Part shown: one piece after another, positions 29,252 to 38,983 of the stretch | How positions within the stretch are numbered: position 1 is the stretch's first letter | Layout: the number at the start of each line of letters is the position of its first letter | From: Mesorhizobium sp. | GTDB lineage: Bacteria; Pseudomonadota; Alphaproteobacteria; Rhizobiales; Rhizobiaceae | Direction: 5' to 3' | Assembly: GCF_024509055.1 (NCBI RefSeq) | Contig: NZ_JANINM010000195.1 | Location: 1-43,795 of the forward strand | Length of the DNA: 43,795 nt | Notes under the pieces: model-generated | Database searches by the model: none | What the model saw: only the letters and a program-made list of their open reading frames with translations | What the model was told of the DNA's origin: nothing | Made by a program: the position numbers and the translations under genes

Positions 29252-31740
29252 TGGCAGCTGTACAGGAAGCAGTTCGTCGCCTCTCGATTCAAGCGACCAC
29301 GTCCGGCGTCGATCAGGCCGCCGCCAAGCTCGATAACCTTGCGGCCGCGCAGGATGGCGTCGCCGTGGCGTCATCTCGCACCGAAAAAGCAACGCTGTCT
29401 CTGGATTCGAAGTTCGCCTCGATCGAGCGGCGTTATGTCTCCCAGGTGCGGGCGCAGCAAGACTATGAGAAGACGCAGCGGCAAGTGAACGCTGCGGTCG
29501 CACAAAATCCAGCATTGCAGGATAGGGCAAATGTTGTGTTGGCGGCCGCTGCGGAGCGGTACGCACGTCTGACGGGCGCGGCCAACGACAATAGCAAGGC
29601 TCATGCTGGCCTTTCTACGCAGGCAATGGCTGCGCAACACTCAATCCGCAGTGTTGTCGAGCAAATGTTGCTCGGCATGTCTCCGTCGCAAGCACTCCTG
29701 GGCCAGATCAACCATCTTTCATACGCCGCCACGGGCCCCGGCGGTCTCTCTGGAGCGTTTAAGGAGGTCGGGTCAATCCTGGGCGGATTGCTCACACCGA
29801 TGCGCCTTATCGGCGTAGGCGCGGCGGCAGCTGGCGTTGCAGCCTATGCTTCCTTCTCGTCCTGGAAGACCTATGCTCTCGCGATTGACGATGTGCGGCG
29901 AGTTGCAGGAACGACGTCGCAGGCGCTGTCAGGCCTCACGTCGGCGGCTGGATTCAAGGGCATTGGAAGCGATGATTTCCTTGCTGCATTCCGGCAGTTT
30001 GGCACCACTGTAGCGCAGGCGAAAATTGGTGTTGGTGACCTCGCAACGTTGTTTCGTGCAACCGGTCAATCGATCGGAACCACCCAGCAGACATTCGAAA
30101 AGCTTGCCGATGACGTTAAGAACGCGGGCGAAGATTGGCGCCGAATCCAGATCCTGCAGCAGGCCGGGCTTCCGACGACTCGAGCGTGGGTTGACTTCAT
30201 GTCTCAAGGCGCGGCCGGAATTCGAGAGGCGGTGAAGCAAGCCAACGCATTCGGCGGGGCCGCGAATGATAACATGGTCCGGAGAGCCAAAGACTTTGAG
30301 GACTCCTGGCACCGCGGGATTACCAACCTCAAGACAGACTGGAACAACTTGTTCCTCAGCGTCTTCGGGTGGTTCGATGACCTGTCGAGCAAGGGCACGG
30401 CAGCTCTCATAAAGATCGCTTCATATTTGCCGAAGGCAATCCGGCCTGACGTGGTTGGCAACCTTTATCGAACGGCGCTTCAAGATAATGTGGGGTCGCG
30501 TTTGACCCAATCCAAGGCCGATGAGTTCTATGGATCGGTCAGCAACAAGTTTAAGCCCGATGCAGCTGCGGGCGGCGGGAAGACAACTCCTGATCCGAAT
30601 GCAATCATTGCCGCAAATAGTCGATATATTCAGTCAATAGGCGTTCTGGGCGATTATGCGACGACCGAGCAGAAGGTTGCGGCGGCAAGTAAGCAGCTGG
30701 ACAATCAATTTCTTCAGACCGGCGTCTCGGCCGGTAAACTGAGGGACGCAGTTCTCTTGGGTATCCGCGCCCAAGACGAAATGAATCGCGTTCAGCAACA
30801 AGCTCAGATTGGTGTATTCAACCTCGATGCGGCCAACAAAGCTGCCGCCGATACTCTGCAGACGTGGATCGATAAGAAGCTCCTCGATCCGACGAACGCC
30901 CAACAGATGGCCGCAGCTCAGACGTATCTCGCAAAAACTATTCGGGATACGGCGGATGCGTCCAAGGTAGCGGGGTCAGAGCTTCCACAGCTGCAGCAGG
31001 CGTTAAATGACGCATCTAGCGTTAACAAGCAGATTGACCAGTTTGCTACATCGTCGTTCAGCAGCATCACCACAGGCCTCGCCGACATCTTTGATGGGAC
31101 CAAGACTGCGGGCCAAGGATTTGCCGATCTCGGGAAAACGGTAATCCGCGCTTTGGAAGAAATGCTGATTAAGATGTACATCGTAGTGCCGATTTTTAAT
31201 GCACTCAAAGGTGCCCTCGGCGGCCTGTTCGGTTTCAGCGGCGGCGGCCTGGTCGACGCCGGCAGCTCAGCAAATCCGTTGCCTGGCCTCGATGCTTCTG
31301 ACTATGGCCCGGGCTATGATAGTGGCGGCTATACCGGCGCCGGCGGAAAGTATCAGCCTGCCGGCGTCGTTCATGCCGGCGAATACGTATTCAATCAAAC
31401 CGCGACGGCAAATCTCGGCGTCGGCTTCCTCGAAAGCCTGCACCGCAGCGCGATGCGCGGGTACGATGTCGGTGGGTTGGTAGCGCCGCCGGGTTCTAAC
31501 GTGATCCCGTTCTATCGGCCGGCAAATGAAAACAATGGTGACCTGTCCGTCGTCGTCAACAACAACGGTGCGCCGGTCAAGGTCAAGGATGTGCAGCAGG
31601 TTGCGGATGGTCGCGGCGGCCGCCGTGTCGAGCTGACCCTCGACGATGCGGTTGCAACCGCTATCCAGCGGCCGGGATCTGCGACGCAGGGTGCGATGCG
31701 CAACACCTATCAGGCGCGCAAATCGGCGGTGAAACGATGA
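29248..31740 (+). CDS. Tail length tape measure protein
   Basis: At 830 residues it spans the tail lumen and sets its length. The N-terminus is helical and coiled (SGVDQAAAKLDNLAAAQ ... QQDYEKTQRQVNAAVAQNP). A lambda-gpH-like region with RSVVEQMLLGMSPSQALLGQINHLSYAATGPGGL, a hydrophobic stretch (about 177-205) and a long helical middle follow. The Gly-rich C-terminus contains DYGPGYDSGGYTGAGGKY and VHAGEYVFNQTATANLG, typical of tape measures. With roughly 0.15 nm per residue the tail would be about 120 nm. Two adjacent ATG codons (29248, 29251) are possible starts. Confidence 0.92.
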   Translation: MMAAVQEAVRRLSIQATTSGVDQAAAKLDNLAAAQDGVAVASSRTEKATLSLDSKFASIERRYVSQVRAQQDYEKTQRQVNAAVAQNPALQDRANVVLAAAAERYARLTGAANDNSKAHAGLSTQAMAAQHSIRSVVEQMLLGMSPSQALLGQINHLSYAATGPGGLSGAFKEVGSILGGLLTPMRLIGVGAAAAGVAAYASFSSWKTYALAIDDVRRVAGTTSQALSGLTSAAGFKGIGSDDFLAAFRQFGTTVAQAKIGVGDLATLFRATGQSIGTTQQTFEKLADDVKNAGEDWRRIQILQQAGLPTTRAWVDFMSQGAAGIREAVKQANAFGGAANDNMVRRAKDFEDSWHRGITNLKTDWNNLFLSVFGWFDDLSSKGTAALIKIASYLPKAIRPDVVGNLYRTALQDNVGSRLTQSKADEFYGSVSNKFKPDAAAGGGKTTPDPNAIIAANSRYIQSIGVLGDYATTEQKVAAASKQLDNQFLQTGVSAGKLRDAVLLGIRAQDEMNRVQQQAQIGVFNLDAANKAAADTLQTWIDKKLLDPTNAQQMAAAQTYLAKTIRDTADASKVAGSELPQLQQALNDASSVNKQIDQFATSSFSSITTGLADIFDGTKTAGQGFADLGKTVIRALEEMLIKMYIVVPIFNALKGALGGLFGFSGGGLVDAGSSANPLPGLDASDYGPGYDSGGYTGAGGKYQPAGVVHAGEYVFNQTATANLGVGFLESLHRSAMRGYDVGGLVAPPGSNVIPFYRPANENNGDLSVVVNNNGAPVKVKDVQQVADGRGGRRVELTLDDAVATAIQRPGSATQGAMRNTYQARKSAVKR

Positions 31741-32162
31741 GCGTTCCAGTCTGGCCGTCCGATCTGCCGCAATATGTCCTGGTCGATGGCTTCCAGTCCG
31801 GCCCGCGCGGCAACCGTCTGCGCACCGCCATGGATACCGGACCCGGCAAGATGCGTCGTCGTGGTGCCAAGACCAAACCTGTGAGCTGCTCGATCACCAT
31901 GGAGCCCGACGATCTGGCGCGGTTCTATCGTTTCTATGAGGATGATACGCTGAACGGCACGCTGCCTTTCCTGTTTCCGGACCATCAATTCGACGGCCTG
32001 GCGCTTGCAGACGAGAGTGGCGTGCCGCTGTTGACGGAAACGGACGTTCCGCTGCTGATCGAGTCCTGGTGGCTGGTGCAGTTCGGTGAAAACGAACCAG
32101 CCGACACCTACACCGATGGCCTGATCGCGCGCGTTGAGTTCGATCTGCTGGTGCTGCCATGA
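31737..32162 (+). CDS. Minor tail protein after the tape measure
   Basis: This 141-residue protein starts MSVPVWPSDLPQYVLVDGFQ, with SITMEPDDLARFYRFYEDDTLNGTLPFLFPD. This is the small protein that regularly lies between tape measure and DUF1833 genes in this class of tails, presumably a distal-tail or hub component. It has four-base overlaps on both sides. Confidence 0.75.
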   Translation: MSVPVWPSDLPQYVLVDGFQSGPRGNRLRTAMDTGPGKMRRRGAKTKPVSCSITMEPDDLARFYRFYEDDTLNGTLPFLFPDHQFDGLALADESGVPLLTETDVPLLIESWWLVQFGENEPADTYTDGLIARVEFDLLVLP

Positions 32163-32653
32163 CGACGCTTTCCGTCAGCACCCGCCGCAGCTTCAATGCC
32201 GAGTCCACGGATGATGTGCCGATCGTCCTGGTCGAGCTGCAGACCGCCGCCGGCACGCAGTACATCTCCAGCGATCCGACCGAACGTCTGTCGATCGACC
32301 CGTTGTTCTACGGCACCGTCCACAATGGCCAGCAATACAAGGCCATCTTCATGGCCGTGACCTGGCCGGACGATCAGGACAATGCGCCGCCGTCGACCAC
32401 GCTGGTATTCGAGAACGTCGCCGAGGATATGGCGGCCGTGGCGCGCGCCGGCACGGATCAGTTTCCCGTGGTGCTCAAGCTGGTGATGTCGTCGAACCCT
32501 GATTTTGTCGAGGATCAGTGCACGCTGATCTGCACCGGGTCATCCTACAACGCGATGCAGGTCTCGCTGACAGTATCGCGCGAGCCGTTCGAATCCGAGC
32601 CGTGGCCGGCGCAACGCATGACGCGCGAGCGGTTTCCGGGGTTGTACCGGTGA
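32159..32653 (+). CDS. DUF1833-family tail tip protein
   Basis: This 164-residue protein has the pattern RRSFNAESTDDVPIVLVEL ... PPSTTLVFENVAEDM ... VVLKLVMSSNPDFVED ... SREPFESEPWPAQRMTRERFPGLYR, characteristic of DUF1833 phage tail proteins. It is probably part of the tail tip complex with the NlpC/P60 and gpJ-like proteins encoded downstream. Confidence 0.82.
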   Translation: MTTLSVSTRRSFNAESTDDVPIVLVELQTAAGTQYISSDPTERLSIDPLFYGTVHNGQQYKAIFMAVTWPDDQDNAPPSTTLVFENVAEDMAAVARAGTDQFPVVLKLVMSSNPDFVEDQCTLICTGSSYNAMQVSLTVSREPFESEPWPAQRMTRERFPGLYR

Positions 32654-32748
32654 AGAGGGCAATCCGGCGTGATCTTCGGCGCGCAGTACTGATGGCTGCG
32701 ATTGCGGTTTTGATTTCGGTCGCCGTTTCTTGTCTCAGGCAGTTTTGA
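32650..32748 (+). CDS. 32-residue membrane peptide
   Basis: A GTG start at 32650 overlaps the upstream stop (GTGA) and the TGA at 32746-32748 abuts the next ATG. The product has a basic N-terminus (KRAIRRDLRRA) and one transmembrane helix (VLMAAIAVLISVAVSCL). The exact fit between two genes argues that it is translated. Function unknown. Confidence 0.5.
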   Translation: MKRAIRRDLRRAVLMAAIAVLISVAVSCLRQF

Positions 32749-33159
32749 ATGCACTGGTCATCCGGATATATCGGCCTGCCATGGCTCGATCTCGGCCGCA
32801 CGCGTGCCGGTGTCGATTGCTGGGGTCTCGTGCGTCTGCCGTATCTCGATCGGCGTGGCATCGATCTGCCGTCCTACACGGACATCTGGTCGAGCTCGAG
32901 CGATCGGGCGGAGGTGGCTGCCATCATCGCCAACGACAAGACTCAGCTGCCGTGGCGCGAAGTCCCGATCGGCGCCGAGCGCGAGTTCGATCTGGTGCTG
33001 TTTCGTCGCGCCGGACTCGAGTGTCATGTCGGTATCGTCGCCGAGGCGGGCCAGATGCTGCACATCGTTGACGGCGCATTGTCCTGCGTCGAGCGGTTCG
33101 ATCGCGGCCGCTGGCGCGCCAAACACACCTGCAGCCTGCGGCATGCCGGGAATCTCTGA
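32749..33159 (+). CDS. NlpC/P60-family tail tip peptidase
   Basis: This 136-residue cysteine peptidase has Cys24 in VDCWGLVRL, His93 in ECHVGIV and His104 in MLHIVDG as the likely catalytic triad. It would open peptidoglycan locally during DNA injection, as part of the tail tip. It lies directly before the gpJ-like gene and shares one base with it. Confidence 0.88.
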   Translation: MHWSSGYIGLPWLDLGRTRAGVDCWGLVRLPYLDRRGIDLPSYTDIWSSSSDRAEVAAIIANDKTQLPWREVPIGAEREFDLVLFRRAGLECHVGIVAEAGQMLHIVDGALSCVERFDRGRWRAKHTCSLRHAGNL

Positions 33160-35852
33160 TGCGCCATGAAGTGATCGACAATCCGGTGCAGCTGATCTCG
33201 CTGCCGAACTTCGATGCGGTGCGTGGCCGCAAGACGCTGACGGTCAGCGCGTCTGCGACGATCGGCGAGATGGTGGCGATCGCGCGCAAGGACCTGAAGG
33301 CGTCGGACCGCGCGCGGCTTTACGTCACCGTCAACGGCGCCGAGATCCCGGCTGCGATCTGGCATCGGGTGCGCGCCAAGCCCGGCACGGCGGTCATCAT
33401 CCGCCATCCGGTGCCGAAGAACGACACGCTGCGCAACGTGCTGTCGGTCGTGGTGCTGGTGGCAGCGGTCGCATTGGGCCAACTCTACGCCCCAGCGCTT
33501 GCCGGTTCGGTGCTCGGTGCCGCGTTCCCGGCAGGTATCACCGGATACGGTGCCCTGTCGGCGACGGCGGCAACCACGGGAATTATCGGGGCGGGAATCA
33601 CCCTCGGCGTTTCCTTGGCCGGCAGCTTCCTTGTGAATGCGCTGATCCCTATCCGCGGTGCCAGCTCGGACAAGCCGACCGACGTCTACAGCATCACGGG
33701 CCTGCAAAACTCCGCCAATCCTGGCGGGGTCATTCCGTCGATCCTTGCCAAGCACCGCTATGCTCCGCCTTATGCGGCAACGCCCTATACCGAGATCGTC
33801 GGCGACGACCAGTACGTCATCGCGCTGTTTGTCCTGGGCCATGGCCCGCTTGCCTTGAGCGACCACAAGCTGGGCGAGACGCCGATCGACCAGTTCGAAG
33901 ACGTCCAGATGGAGATCCGGGAAGGTTATCCCGATGACGACCCGATCTCGATCTACCATCAACAGGTGATCGAGGATCAGGTCTCGGTACAGCTGACCTA
34001 TAATACTCCGGTCATTCGCTTGTCGCCGCGCGACGTTACCGAATTGTCGGTCGATTTCGCTTTCGTGCAGGGCCTCGTCCAGTACGACAAGAACGGCAGC
34101 AAAAAGGACTGGACCGTCAGCTTCCAGATCCAGCATCGCCTGTTGGGTGATGCCGACTGGACGCCGGTCTACGATCTCAGCGTCACCGCGGCCGACCAGA
34201 AGCTGATCCGCCGTAGCTATCGCTGGGCCGTGCCGGTGCGGGGCCAGTATGAGATCAAGATCACGCGCTCGACGGAAGACTCGACCGACAGCAAGATTGT
34301 CGACCGGAGCGATCTGGCGGCGGTGCGCGGCTTCCGGCCGGAATACCCGATCAACTTCGACAAGCCACTGGCGCTGGTGGCGCTACGGATCCGCGCATCG
34401 AACCAGCTCAACGGTGTCGTCAATAATTACAATTGCATCGCGTCGCTGCTCTGCCGCGATTACGACGCCGCCAGCGATACGTGGATCGTGCGGGAAACCA
34501 GTAACTCTGCGTCGCTCTATCGCCACGTCATGCAGGGGCCCGCCAACGTCAACCCGAAGGCCGATGACGAGATCGATCTGGCCCAGCTCGAGGACTGGCA
34601 TGCCTTTAACGTCTCCCGGAACCTGAAATACAACCGGGTCCACGATTACGATGCGACCAGGCTGGAGGTGCTGGCGGACGTCGCCGGCGTCGGCCGCGCC
34701 GTTCCCCATGACGACGGCGAGACGTGGGGCGTCATCATAGATCGGCCGCAGACCATTCAGGTGGCGGCACTGTCGCCGCGTAATGCGTGGGATTTCCAGG
34801 GTGCCACGCCTTACGTCAAGTTACCGGATGCATTCCGCTGTCAGTTCATCGACGAGACCAATGGTTACGCGCAGGCCGAGCGCATTGTGCCGTTTCCCGG
34901 TGTCAATATCGACGAGGTCGAAATCACCGAGGATCTGGCGCATCCGGGGATTACCGATCCCGACCTGATCTGGATCGAAAGCCGGCGGCGGCAATATGAG
35001 GTACTGCATCGCCGATCGACCTACACCTGCAGCCAAGACTTCGAGTCCATGGTGCTGACCCGCGGCAATCTCGCGGCGCTGTCATCAGACGTGCTCGATC
35101 GCGAACAGGTGGCCGGACGCGTCAAGGCGATCAGTGGCCAGACCGTGACGCTCGATACCGCCGTCACGATGGAGGAGGGTGCGAACTACGCCTGCAAGAT
35201 ACGCCTGGCCGATGGCACCATCCTGCGCCGCACCGTGGCAACGCAGGCCGGGGAGGTCTGGAATCTCGCTGTGGTTGGCGATCTGAGCGGCGTCGCGACC
35301 GGCGATCTGTTCATGTTCGGCGAGGCCGTGCGCGGCGAAACGATCGACGTCATCGTCAAGGCGATTGAGCGTGGCGACAACCTGACCGGCAAGTTCACGC
35401 TTTATGATGCGGCACCGGAGATCGACGAGCTCACGGCCGCCGAAGTGCCGCCGGCGTGGGACGGCCGCGTCGGCCAGATCATCGATTTTTCCGGACTGCC
35501 GCCCGATGTGCCGGTGCCGTTCCGCGCACAATATGCGCAGGGCAAGCTCTCGGTATCGGTGCGGCCTGGTCCCGATCTCAGCAAGGTCTCGCCGGCGTCC
35601 TATGTCGTCGCACACCGCCTGCAGGGCGGCGGTGCCTTTACCGAAGTCTCGTTCCCGGTAGCCAACGGCGCGGTCGCGATCACCGGCTACGCGATCGGCA
35701 ACAGCATCGAAGTGAAGGCCAAGGCGGTCAGCTTTGCCGGCGCCGAAAGCGCCTATTCCGACATCGTGGTGGTCGACGCGGCGCAGGGGCCGTTCGTCGA
35801 CAACATCAACATCACAGCCGACTCCATCAACCTCAAAGCGGACAGTTTCTGA
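33159..35852 (+). CDS. Tail tip attachment/host specificity protein (gpJ/TipJ-like)
   Basis: This 897-residue central tail tip protein has an N-terminal segment of strands, then a long hydrophobic Ala/Gly-rich region (about 87-165) that may insert in the membrane, as in other TipJ proteins. Next come hub-type domains (VYSITGLQNSANPGGVIPSILAKHR, LGHGPLALSDHKLGETPID) and a fibronectin-like C-terminal region (about 770-880). It ends on NINITADSINLKADSF, a typical joint to fibre proteins. It contacts the receptor and plugs the tube. Confidence 0.92.
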   Translation: MRHEVIDNPVQLISLPNFDAVRGRKTLTVSASATIGEMVAIARKDLKASDRARLYVTVNGAEIPAAIWHRVRAKPGTAVIIRHPVPKNDTLRNVLSVVVLVAAVALGQLYAPALAGSVLGAAFPAGITGYGALSATAATTGIIGAGITLGVSLAGSFLVNALIPIRGASSDKPTDVYSITGLQNSANPGGVIPSILAKHRYAPPYAATPYTEIVGDDQYVIALFVLGHGPLALSDHKLGETPIDQFEDVQMEIREGYPDDDPISIYHQQVIEDQVSVQLTYNTPVIRLSPRDVTELSVDFAFVQGLVQYDKNGSKKDWTVSFQIQHRLLGDADWTPVYDLSVTAADQKLIRRSYRWAVPVRGQYEIKITRSTEDSTDSKIVDRSDLAAVRGFRPEYPINFDKPLALVALRIRASNQLNGVVNNYNCIASLLCRDYDAASDTWIVRETSNSASLYRHVMQGPANVNPKADDEIDLAQLEDWHAFNVSRNLKYNRVHDYDATRLEVLADVAGVGRAVPHDDGETWGVIIDRPQTIQVAALSPRNAWDFQGATPYVKLPDAFRCQFIDETNGYAQAERIVPFPGVNIDEVEITEDLAHPGITDPDLIWIESRRRQYEVLHRRSTYTCSQDFESMVLTRGNLAALSSDVLDREQVAGRVKAISGQTVTLDTAVTMEEGANYACKIRLADGTILRRTVATQAGEVWNLAVVGDLSGVATGDLFMFGEAVRGETIDVIVKAIERGDNLTGKFTLYDAAPEIDELTAAEVPPAWDGRVGQIIDFSGLPPDVPVPFRAQYAQGKLSVSVRPGPDLSKVSPASYVVAHRLQGGGAFTEVSFPVANGAVAITGYAIGNSIEVKAKAVSFAGAESAYSDIVVVDAAQGPFVDNINITADSINLKADSF

Positions 35853-36700
35853 TGCAGATAGTCAATCTGGGGACGGCGGCGAATGCCGGCGACGGCGATC
35901 CGCTGCGCACCGCGTTCGGCAAGGCGAATGCCAACGACGCCGAATTGCTCTCGGGCGTGCTGGGTGCGATCTGGGGACTGACGCTCTCGACGGCGGGTGC
36001 TTCAACCTCTTTCGGCGTGGCTGCAGGCGCGGCGACAGACAAGACCGGCGTCGCCGTGCTGCCGTTCGCAGCCGCGGTCACCAAGACCACCAGCGCCTGG
36101 GCAGTCGGGTCCGGCAACGGTTCGCTGGATACCGGCTCGATTGCCAACAGCACGTGGTATCACGTTCATCTGATCCAGCGCACCGATATCGATCCCGCCG
36201 TCACGGACGTCCTGATCTCGACGTCGGCCACAGCGCCGACCTTGCCGGCGAGCTACACGCTGTCGCGGCGCATCGGTGCCATCAAGACGAATGGCTCCGG
36301 ACAATGGACCAAGTTCGTCCAGGACGGCGATCTGTTCATGTGGGATGTGCCGGTGACCGATGTGAATGCTGCGGCAAATCCCGGTACCGCGGCCGTACTG
36401 CGCGCGCTGAGTGTGCCGCCCGGCATCAATGTCACGGCGATCTTTCATGCGCGCTGCTCGACGGCGACCGCATCGTCTGCGGTTGCGACCATCTTCACCG
36501 ATCCTGCCATTGCGGACACGGCGCCGGATTTCTTCAACTCACAGCAGATCGGCAACACGACGCTGTCGCCGTTCGCGAACCTGCGCGTTCGCACCAATAC
36601 ATCCCGGCAGATCAGGGCGCGGAGCAACTTTTCCGACGCGAACGTGGCGCTCACGGTCGTGACCGAGGGCTGGGTCGATACGCGCGGCCGGATGAACTGA
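35852..36700 (+). CDS. Tail fibre-like structural protein
   Basis: This 282-residue protein from ATG 35852 (TGATG overlap) has an N-terminal module VNLGTAANAGDGDPLRTAFGKANAN, common in phage fibre and appendage proteins. The rest is Ala/Thr/Ser-rich and strand-like, with WYHVHLIQRTDIDPAVTDVLISTS. It is probably attached to the gpJ-like tip. Confidence 0.75.
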   Translation: MQIVNLGTAANAGDGDPLRTAFGKANANDAELLSGVLGAIWGLTLSTAGASTSFGVAAGAATDKTGVAVLPFAAAVTKTTSAWAVGSGNGSLDTGSIANSTWYHVHLIQRTDIDPAVTDVLISTSATAPTLPASYTLSRRIGAIKTNGSGQWTKFVQDGDLFMWDVPVTDVNAAANPGTAAVLRALSVPPGINVTAIFHARCSTATASSAVATIFTDPAIADTAPDFFNSQQIGNTTLSPFANLRVRTNTSRQIRARSNFSDANVALTVVTEGWVDTRGRMN

Positions 36701-36719
36701 GAGAGAAAACGAGCATCAC

Positions 36720-38918
36720 ATGAGCAATGAAGCTGGAATCCGGACCGTCAACGCGCCGACCGGAACTGTTGTCGCGGAGTTTCTCGGGCATCAGGATGAT
36801 GGGGGCGTTCGCTCGTTGCGACGTTTCGCGCGATCCACAGTGTTGGGAGCGATCGAGGGCCAACTTGCCTCGCTTGCGGCCTCAATTCCTGACCCTTCCG
36901 AATTCAATGGCAACTTGCTGGTCTATAGCTCGGTCGCGTCATTGAATGCCGATCTGGCTCATGACCCGAACACGATGGCCTATGTCGTCGGGGATGCGGG
37001 TGGAGAAAACACGGATGGCATCTATCAGAAATCTGGCGCCAGCGGATCGGGGTCGTGGACTCGTATCGGACCGATCGGGCGACAGATCGTCGGCTCCGAA
37101 TACAACGTGCTGACCAGCGCGGTTTACGAGCGCGCATTCCGGGGTGTCACACCGAAATTCAAGTCTGGCGATGCTCTGCCATATGCCAATGCGATTTCGT
37201 CCACTTTCAATGGCTGGGCGGTGCCGTTCCAATGGAGTGGGACGGCGTTCGATATGGTGCGGATCGGCGGGTATCTCGCCGAGGACACATCTCGGCCGCT
37301 TCGCGTCGTGATCTGGAATGCTGCTGGCACGGCGATGATCGCGAGCGGCATTGCGAAGATGACTTCCCTCGAAGGCTCGTTATGGGTGCAGCTCGACCAG
37401 CGAGTATCGGTCGACAACGCCTCTGCTGGACCGCTTTATCTCGCGGTTCAGGTATACGGTCCCGGTTCGCACCGGCTGTCGATGCATAAGGTGATCGGAT
37501 ACACCGACATCTCCGACCCCTCGACGTATCCGCAACGATACCATCTTACTTCCGGTTCGCTGAACGATCCTCTCAATACCGGCTGGGCGGCAGTGTCCGG
37601 GAATGTCGGTAGCCCGATTGCATTCGCATTGTACGACACCCTTTCGTTGACGAACTTGGGGCCATCGATCGTCTCGCCGGATGCTCTCAATCTGTCGCCT
37701 CGGCTTTATGGCGTCGTCGGCACTGAAATGAGCGTCTACTATCAGGCACTTCGGATTGGCCAGGGTCCCCGTCAGTGGGAGGTTAACGGCAACGATGCCT
37801 ACGGAAAACAGCAAGACGAGCGCTGGACCTACACGCCAGCAAGCTCGAGCGACGTAAGCTTGACGTTCCAATGTTATGATCCAGACACGAACGAACTGGT
37901 TGGCAGCACGACGCCCGCGGTGAGTATCGTTGCGAATGATGCTGCGGCGGCGGCCGGCATGTCATTTTGCATGATTGGTGATAGCACGACGGAGGCCGCA
38001 TCCCTGGGCATCCCCACTCAGCGCATCCTTGACCGGTGCGCTCAATTTCCATCCGGCGTGCAGGTGACACTGGTGGGTACACGCGGTCCGGGCTCGGGCA
38101 ACGTCCACGAGGGCCGGTCAGGCTGGACGGCAAGCAATTTGCTAAGCAGCAAATCCGTCGCCGGCGTGGACAATGCCTTTATCCAGACAGACGGTCAGAA
38201 GTTCGACGCTTCGTATTATCTGTCGAGTACCGGCTTTTCGGCACCGGACGTCGTCGGTTGGCACTTTGGCATCAACGATGCGTTCGCTGCGACGACCGAC
38301 AATGGCGCATCACAAACGATCCTATCCTATCTCGCTCAGATGGATTTGATGATTGGGCTTACATCTGATGCCGCTGTCGGATCGTGGATGGAAGCGTCGC
38401 CATCGACCAAACATTTCGTTTGCGTTCCGATCATGCCGAACCAGTCGGAGGACGCATTCGGCGACGATTATGGCTTGCGGCAATCTCGCCGGCGCTATCG
38501 CCGCAACATCATGCTTTTGCAAAAAGCGGTTGTCGCCCATTTTAGCGGGCTCGAAGATGATGGGATTTTCTTAATCCCATACCATGCCGTCGTCGACACG
38601 GTGAACGGATTCCCGCGATCGACTGATGCGCCCGCCAGCACGTCAGTCGCTGCGGCCAGCACGTATCTCACATATTCTGCTATGATGGCTGACCTAACGC
38701 CGGCCGATGGCGCGCTGGTCTATGTAACGGATGCGGCACATTACTTCGTGAAGGTGGGTCCGACGACCGTTGGAACGTGGCGGCTGGCGACCTCAGACGA
38801 TGGCATACTGCGACGCCCCACCAGTGGGGTTCATCCGAAAAGCGGCGTCGGTGCCTACACGCAGATGGGCGATGTGCTCTGGCAGGCGCTCAACGTGGTG
38901 AAGGTCAAGGGCTGGTAA
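36720..38918 (+). CDS. Tail fibre with SGNH-hydrolase (esterase) domain
   Basis: This 732-residue protein starts MSNEAGIRTVN. Residues 66-118 hold a small fibre module (LLVYSSVASLNAD ... DGIYQKSG ... GSWTRIG). An SGNH-hydrolase domain follows: MIGDSTTE with nucleophile Ser422, GIND at 517-520 (Asn519), and His705 in SGVHPKS. A second copy of the fibre module (about 648-695: TYLTYSAMMADLTPADG ... GTWRLATSDD) is inserted before the histidine. The usual Asp three residues before His is Ser702. It probably deacetylates a surface polysaccharide receptor. Confidence 0.88.
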   Translation: MSNEAGIRTVNAPTGTVVAEFLGHQDDGGVRSLRRFARSTVLGAIEGQLASLAASIPDPSEFNGNLLVYSSVASLNADLAHDPNTMAYVVGDAGGENTDGIYQKSGASGSGSWTRIGPIGRQIVGSEYNVLTSAVYERAFRGVTPKFKSGDALPYANAISSTFNGWAVPFQWSGTAFDMVRIGGYLAEDTSRPLRVVIWNAAGTAMIASGIAKMTSLEGSLWVQLDQRVSVDNASAGPLYLAVQVYGPGSHRLSMHKVIGYTDISDPSTYPQRYHLTSGSLNDPLNTGWAAVSGNVGSPIAFALYDTLSLTNLGPSIVSPDALNLSPRLYGVVGTEMSVYYQALRIGQGPRQWEVNGNDAYGKQQDERWTYTPASSSDVSLTFQCYDPDTNELVGSTTPAVSIVANDAAAAAGMSFCMIGDSTTEAASLGIPTQRILDRCAQFPSGVQVTLVGTRGPGSGNVHEGRSGWTASNLLSSKSVAGVDNAFIQTDGQKFDASYYLSSTGFSAPDVVGWHFGINDAFAATTDNGASQTILSYLAQMDLMIGLTSDAAVGSWMEASPSTKHFVCVPIMPNQSEDAFGDDYGLRQSRRRYRRNIMLLQKAVVAHFSGLEDDGIFLIPYHAVVDTVNGFPRSTDAPASTSVAAASTYLTYSAMMADLTPADGALVYVTDAAHYFVKVGPTTVGTWRLATSDDGILRRPTSGVHPKSGVGAYTQMGDVLWQALNVVKVKGW

Positions 38919-38983
38919 CTCGGTCATTTGACGATGGGCTGCGACGCAGCTTACGTTGTGACAAACGGGGCGAGGGGCGGAAA

